Assembly: GCF_900107435.1 (NCBI RefSeq)
Contig: NZ_FNPZ01000003.1
Location: 682,001-746,000 of the forward strand
Origin: Herbiconiux ginsengi
GTDB taxonomy: Bacteria > Actinomycetota > Actinomycetes > Actinomycetales > Microbacteriaceae
DNA length: 64,000 nucleotides
Reading direction: 5' to 3'
Positions within the stretch are counted from its first letter, which is position 1. Each line of letters begins with the position of its first letter. A program made the position numbers and the translations under genes. Below the pieces are notes generated by a model that was not told where the DNA came from, searched no databases, and was given only the letters and a program-made list of their open reading frames with translations. Positions 59,693 through 64,000 of this stretch are shown piece after piece.

Positions 59693-62110
59693 TCACGGAG
59701 CGTCGTCGGCCACGAACCGGGTCCACGCCCAGGCCGAGACGCTGACCGCGGCGAAGGCGAGCGCACCGACCAGCAGCACCACGAGCCGTCCCTCCTCTGC
59801 GGCGGCGGCGAGGGAGGGTACGAACAGCATCGCCAGAGCGCTGAACGAGGCGATCGCCAGCAGCAGCCAGGTCGCGGGCGACCAGGCCAGGAGCCGTCGC
59901 CCTGCCGAGCGGCCGATCGGCAGGAGCAGCAGGGAGGTCGCGCCGAACGACGCGAGCACGACCACGTGCAGGAATTCTGCGTAGCCGGCCATCAGGATGT
60001 CGGTCGACCCGGTCTGATCGCCGAGCGCCCCGGCGGCCAGCCAGGCCACCGCGCCGAGCACGCCGAGCGCGAGCACCTGAACCGTGGCGAGCCGTCCCCA
60101 CGCGTCCGGAGCGGCGGGCCCGATCGCCTTCGACGCGGCCCCTGACCGGACCGCAGCGGGGGTGGGGTCGGTGGACCGTGACGGAGCGGAGTCGGGCGAG
60201 CCGGAGTCGGCGATCACCAATCCGGCCACGAGCCCGAACACGAGGCTCGGCTCGAGGTCGGCGAGCCGGGAGACGAGCGCGAGCCCGGCGGCCACGAGGA
60301 GGAGCCCCGGGCGCAGTCGCACGCTGCTCGAGATGCCGAACGCGAGCGAGGCGACCCGCGCCGGCACGACCGTGGCGATGAGGTTCACCAAGCCGAGGGC
60401 GGCGACCACCGCCACGAAGAGTCGCAGGTAGGCGGGTTGGTTCTCGACCGGGGCCGAGAGCGTCACGATCGCCGCGGCGGCGAGGACGGCGGCTCCGGCG
60501 GTGGCGATCGGGCTGATCCGCAATTCCGGTGCCCGGTCGTATTCGTGCCGCGAGCGGTTGCGGCCGAGCAGCGCGGCAAGCATCCGGCCGCCCAGCGGGG
60601 TGCGCCCCCTTTCGGCGCCGTCACGGGCCGCGACGGTCTCCATCGTGCCCGCGAGAAGCCGCGCCGGAAGGGCGACGAGGAGCAGGGCGAGGCCGCCGAC
60701 GGCCAGCGCGATCCACCAGACCGGGCCGGCGCCCACCCCGACGGCGGGCTGGAGTGAGGCGGTGAAGCGGGTGGCGTCGCTCCACGAGCCGGAGGGAGGC
60801 ACCACACCGGGGGCTGGCGTGCCGTCTTGCCCGGGCGCCGTCGGATCGCCTGAGCCGTTTCCCGGCGGGAAACCTGGGCTTCCCGAGCTGCCCGATCCGC
60901 CGCCCGAGGGGGCGGACGCATCCGGAGACCCGGGCTGGCCGCCCGACGTGGCCGGCGGGGTGGCGGACGAGCCGGTGCCGCCGGGTGTGCCCGGGGCGGT
61001 GGCGGTCGCATCCTGGAACACGAGCGTCAGGGGTCCGCTCTGCACGCTGACGTTGCCCGCGGGGTCTTGTTGGAGCACGGCGACCGGATAGCGGCCGGCC
61101 GGGACAGGGGCGGCCGAGCACGACCACGTGGTGCCCGACACGAGCACCTGGCAGAGCGAGTACGCACCGGCGAAGATCGACACGGTGGCGCCGTCTTCGC
61201 CCGATCCGCTGAAGAGCGCGCCCGAGGTGGGCAGCGCCTGACCGGAGCTGGGCGAGAGCAGCTGGGGTGCGGGGGGAACCGTGACGTCGACCTGGATGCC
61301 CAGCGGCTCGCTCGCCGGCGAGGAGGCGCCGTTCGACCACGGCGTGGTCTGACGGGCGGTGACCACGTAGTCGCCGTCGGTGATGCCGTCGGCGAGGGCG
61401 CACGACCAGGCGCCCGAGGCGTCGGCCGTGCCGCTGCAGGCGAAAGCGCCGGCCGTCGCGGTCACGGTCGCGCCGGGAACCGCGGAACCCTGCACGACGG
61501 CGTTGGTGAGCGTGCCGCGCGGGCCACCGGTCACCGTGGGAGCGTTGAGCACCCGGAGCGACACGGTGTCGTCGGGTGCACTGCCGCCGGCCGCCGGTTC
61601 GACCGCGCGCAGAGTGGTGGAGGAGGAACTGGGCAGACCGGTCGCGGTGCACGACCAGGCGCCGTCGGCGTCCGGGGTCACGACGCAGAGCGGTTCGGAC
61701 GAACCGGCGACGAGGATCTGCAGGGAACCGCCCGGCGTGCCCGTGCCGGTGATCTCGACCGGCGAGGAGACGAGCGCGTCCTCGGCGGGGGAGAGGATGT
61801 CGGGCGCGACCGGCGTCGGAGGCGGGGTGGTCGCATCCGGGGGATCGGTGGGGTCGTTGCTCGGCAGCGGAGCCGACGGCGGCGGTGCCGGCTCCGACGG
61901 CACCGCCGAGGCCGTCGGAGCGGGGCTCGGAGTGGTTTCGGGGGCCGCGCTCGCCGCAGGTACTCCCGCGCCGAAACCGAGCCCTCCCGCCACCAGGAAG
62001 GCGGCGGCGAGAGTGGCCACGACCAGGTGCGGTACCCGATTGCGGGATCGCGATTCGCCGGCGTCGCGCAGTTGCGACGCCGTTCCACCCCATTCTTTTC
62101 GTGACGACAC
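59693..62110 (-). CDS. Large envelope protein: Ig-like repeats fused to a polytopic membrane domain
   Basis: An 805-residue protein. A signal helix lies at about 28-55, then a Pro/Ser-rich stretch to 100. Three Ig-like modules follow (about 100-190, 190-285, 285-375), each with a GxPGxxVTV- and DGxWSC-like segment. A Gly/Pro/Ser linker runs from 375 to 440, then about ten membrane helices to the end, with a basic loop after the first. Bacterial Ig-like modules usually bind surfaces or polymers. Joining them to a multi-helix membrane domain is unusual; the function is unknown. GTG start with GGGAG just upstream. Confidence 0.75.
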   Translation of the reverse strand: MSSRKEWGGTASQLRDAGESRSRNRVPHLVVATLAAAFLVAGGLGFGAGVPAASAAPETTPSPAPTASAVPSEPAPPPSAPLPSNDPTDPPDATTPPPTPVAPDILSPAEDALVSSPVEITGTGTPGGSLQILVAGSSEPLCVVTPDADGAWSCTATGLPSSSSTTLRAVEPAAGGSAPDDTVSLRVLNAPTVTGGPRGTLTNAVVQGSAVPGATVTATAGAFACSGTADASGAWSCALADGITDGDYVVTARQTTPWSNGASSPASEPLGIQVDVTVPPAPQLLSPSSGQALPTSGALFSGSGEDGATVSIFAGAYSLCQVLVSGTTWSCSAAPVPAGRYPVAVLQQDPAGNVSVQSGPLTLVFQDATATAPGTPGGTGSSATPPATSGGQPGSPDASAPSGGGSGSSGSPGFPPGNGSGDPTAPGQDGTPAPGVVPPSGSWSDATRFTASLQPAVGVGAGPVWWIALAVGGLALLLVALPARLLAGTMETVAARDGAERGRTPLGGRMLAALLGRNRSRHEYDRAPELRISPIATAGAAVLAAAAIVTLSAPVENQPAYLRLFVAVVAALGLVNLIATVVPARVASLAFGISSSVRLRPGLLLVAAGLALVSRLADLEPSLVFGLVAGLVIADSGSPDSAPSRSTDPTPAAVRSGAASKAIGPAAPDAWGRLATVQVLALGVLGAVAWLAAGALGDQTGSTDILMAGYAEFLHVVVLASFGATSLLLLPIGRSAGRRLLAWSPATWLLLAIASFSALAMLFVPSLAAAAEEGRLVVLLVGALAFAAVSVSAWAWTRFVADDAP

Positions 62111-62222
62111 GTCTCCCTATTAAGTCCGACGCCGCCGCGGATCCCAAGAACACGATCGGGGTTTCGGATGAAATTCGGAGCCGGCCGTGTACAGAACGGC
62201 GTGTTTACGGCATACTGACGCA

Positions 62223-62242
62223 ACTGGGACGATTGACCCAGT
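62223..62242. promoter_or_regulatory. 20-bp palindrome, likely TetR operator
   Basis: ACTGGG and CCCAGT form 6-bp arms around an 8-base spacer (62229-62236), 32 bases upstream of the TetR ATG. The size and position fit autorepression. Confidence 0.5.
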
Positions 62243-62274
62243 CGCTGGTTACGACGCGGTGAAGCAGGAGGCTC

Positions 62275-62967
62275 ATGGCGCACATGCCGGTCACCGAGCG
62301 TCGCACCCGCCTGCTCTCCGCCGCCTTCGAGGTGATCGCCCGCTCCGGCGTGAGCGGCGCCACCACCCGCGCCATCGTCGACGAGGCCGACATGAAGCTC
62401 GCCAGCTTCCACTACGCCTTCGAGTCGCGCGAGGACCTGCTGGCGCAACTGGTCGACGTGGTGGTCGACACGCAGGAGGTGGTGCTCGGCATCCCCGCCG
62501 ACACCGCCGGAGGGCTGCGCGAACTGCTCGAGCGGGGCCTGCTCAGCTACTTCGATCAGGTGCGCGCGAATCCCCTGCACGAGCGGGCGATGTTCGAGCT
62601 CACCCAGTACGCGCTGCGCACCCCGAGCATGGCGGGCGTCGCCGAGCGGCAATACGGGCGCTACCGGGCGCTCGCCGAGGCGTCGCTGCGCGAAGCGGCG
62701 GCGCGCACCGGATGCGCGTGGCAGACGCCCGTGCCCGAGTTGGCGGCCGACCTGGTCGCGCTCACCGACGGCATCACCCTGGCCTGGCTCGCCGACGGCG
62801 ACGACGAGCGGGCCCACCGCACCATCGCCTTCGCCGCCCGGGCGCTCGCCGCCGAGGCCACCCCCGACCCCTCGCCGAGACCTCACTTTCCGCGCAACAA
62901 GCCTCTGCCTGGCGCGGACAGTGACGTCTCGGCGAACGAGCACGCCGAGACGATGGAGACGTCATGA
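62275..62967 (+). CDS. TetR-family transcriptional regulator
   Basis: A 230-residue TetR protein. The DNA-binding helices cover about residues 7-52 (RTRLLSAAFEVIARSGVSGATTRAIVDEADMKLASFHYAFESRED). The rest is a helical ligand-binding domain, and about 30 polar residues extend the C-terminus. AGGAGG precedes the ATG. It overlaps the MFS gene by four bases (ATGA), so it probably controls that transporter in response to its substrate. Confidence 0.9.
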   Translation: MAHMPVTERRTRLLSAAFEVIARSGVSGATTRAIVDEADMKLASFHYAFESREDLLAQLVDVVVDTQEVVLGIPADTAGGLRELLERGLLSYFDQVRANPLHERAMFELTQYALRTPSMAGVAERQYGRYRALAEASLREAAARTGCAWQTPVPELAADLVALTDGITLAWLADGDDERAHRTIAFAARALAAEATPDPSPRPHFPRNKPLPGADSDVSANEHAETMETS

Positions 62968-64000
62968 CCGCAGAACGCGAAGACACCGCGCCGAGCGCCC
63001 TCGCCGAACCGGTGCGCCGGGTCGGCGGCCTGTGGATCGGCCTGTTCGGCGCCGCCTGGCTCGGTATCTGGATGGCGCAGCTCACCCCGGTGCAGTTGCT
63101 CCTGCCGTTGCAGGTGGAAGAGCAGCTGGGTGCCGCGAGCTGGACCGAGAACGTCGTGGCCTTCGGCGTCATCTCGGCCATCGCGGGCGTCTTCGCGCTG
63201 ATCGCCTTCCCGATCACGGGAGCGCTCTCCGACCGCACCACCTCACGTTTCGGCCGCCGCCGGCCGTGGATCGCCGGCGGCGCTCTGCTGTTCGCCGTCG
63301 CCCTCTTCGCGCTCGGCTTCCAGAGCGAGATGGTGGGCATCGGGGTCTGGTGGACCCTTGCGATCGTCGGCTTCTGCGTGCTCTCGGCAGCACTCACCGC
63401 GGCCATCTCCGATCAGGTCCCGGTCGGCCAGCGCGGCTTCGTGTCGAGCTGGATCTCGGCCCCGCAGGCCATCGGCCTCATCCTCGGCGTGCTGCTGGCC
63501 ACCACCCTCTTCACCGGTCAGTTCCTCGGTTACAGCGCCGTGGCCGTCCTGCTGGTGGTGCTGGTGGCGCCGTTCTGCCTGTGGATGCCGGACGCCCGCC
63601 TGCGCCGCGCCGAGCGGCCCCCGTTCACCATGAAGGCGCTGATCGAGGGCATGTGGGTGAGCCCCACCGCGCATCCGGACTTCGGCTGGACACTGCTCAG
63701 CCGCATCCTCGTCAACATCGGCAACGCTCTCGGCACCACGCTGCTGCTCTACTTCCTGATGTTCGGCCTGAACGACGCGAACGCCGAAGACGACCTGCTC
63801 GTGCTGATCGTGATCTACACGATCTTCGTGGTGGTCGCCTCGATCGTGGCGGGCGCGCTCTCCGACCGGCTCGCCCGCCGCCGGGTGTTCGTGCTCGTGG
63901 CGTCGGTGCTGCAGGCGCTGGCCGCGCTGTTGCTCGCCTTCGTGCCCGAGTTGACCGTCACGATGGTGGCAGCCGCACTGCTCGGCCTGGGGTACGGATG
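62964..64000 (+). CDS. MFS transporter (partial, runs off the window)
   Basis: The first 345 residues of an MFS transporter, with about nine helices visible. Helix 2 is followed by GALSDRTTSRFGRRRPWI (extended motif A with the RFGRRRP form seen in sugar:cation symporters and related MFS), and a second copy, GALSDRLARRRVF, occurs in the C-terminal half. The final part is cut by the window edge. It is coupled to the TetR regulator. Candidate substrates are glycosides or sugars by the RFGRRRP loop, but a drug is also possible. Confidence 0.85.
   Translation, partial: MTAEREDTAPSALAEPVRRVGGLWIGLFGAAWLGIWMAQLTPVQLLLPLQVEEQLGAASWTENVVAFGVISAIAGVFALIAFPITGALSDRTTSRFGRRRPWIAGGALLFAVALFALGFQSEMVGIGVWWTLAIVGFCVLSAALTAAISDQVPVGQRGFVSSWISAPQAIGLILGVLLATTLFTGQFLGYSAVAVLLVVLVAPFCLWMPDARLRRAERPPFTMKALIEGMWVSPTAHPDFGWTLLSRILVNIGNALGTTLLLYFLMFGLNDANAEDDLLVLIVIYTIFVVVASIVAGALSDRLARRRVFVLVASVLQALAALLLAFVPELTVTMVAAALLGLGYG

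Overview
The window is chromosomal DNA from a GC-rich actinobacterium. Frequent GTG starts, many genes that seem to start at the 5' end of their transcript (a TANNNT box 6-8 bases before the start codon), an F420-dependent dehydrogenase, a DivIC/DUF501/mycosin-like gene row after enolase and the gene styles in general suggest Microbacteriaceae. That placement is inference; there is no rRNA in the window. I see no insertion sequence, prophage, CRISPR array or plasmid gene. Gene density is high and the only gene-free stretch above 300 bases is 47812-48158.

Layout. 1-4884: tail of a methylenetetrahydrofolate-reductase-like gene, a ThDP-dependent 2-keto acid decarboxylase, small membrane proteins, a pentapeptide-repeat protein and a LysE/RhtB exporter. 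4891-12647 (minus strand): an eight-gene, tightly coupled catabolic operon (cytosine-deaminase-like amidohydrolase, three-part ABC importer of the NMT1/nitrate-sulfonate class, SDR dehydrogenase, FAD-linked oxidase, creatininase-family hydrolase, PNPOx-like flavoprotein). It diverges from an XRE-cupin regulator coupled to a phthalate-dioxygenase-type reductase that has no oxygenase nearby. 14477-18435: two amidohydrolases of the guanine/8-oxoguanine deaminase class flanking xdhC; the first has lost two metal/catalytic residues. 18535-20162: divergent lysine/arginine exporter and its LysR regulator.

20206-30276 is a molybdenum-hydroxylase region: an XdhD-like protein with the [2Fe-2S] and Mo domains fused, a separate FAD subunit, and an almost complete molybdenum-cofactor set (moaE, mogA, moaC, moeA, an unknown gene, moaA, moaD and an MoeB-like activating enzyme with a rhodanese tail but no zinc cysteines). 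With xdhC and the deaminases next door, the block reads as a purine or related N-heterocycle deamination/hydroxylation pathway that carries its own cofactor supply. I infer that 4891-30276 is one large catabolic region for nitrogen-rich rings.

30389-53477 is mostly housekeeping: VOC protein, smc, gnd, rplY, pth, mfd, mazG, a cell-wall-binding-repeat protein, hisS, a MarR/MFS pair with a clear operator, eno, divIC-like, DUF501, a mycosin-like protease, ndh and a tRNA-Leu(UAA) with a short variable arm. 53504-64000 is more accessory: small membrane proteins, a two-gene cassette of RlaP-like nucleotidyltransferase plus T4-PseT-like 3'-phosphatase (a possible RNA-end repair pair), an orphan 533-residue protein, a degenerate receiver, fgd, a flavin reductase, a large Ig-like/polytopic membrane protein, and a TetR/MFS pair running off the right end.

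The best candidates for something undescribed are the catabolic operon at 4891-14480 with unknown substrate, the variant amidohydrolase at 14477-15838, and the nucleotidyltransferase/phosphatase cassette at 54193-55421.
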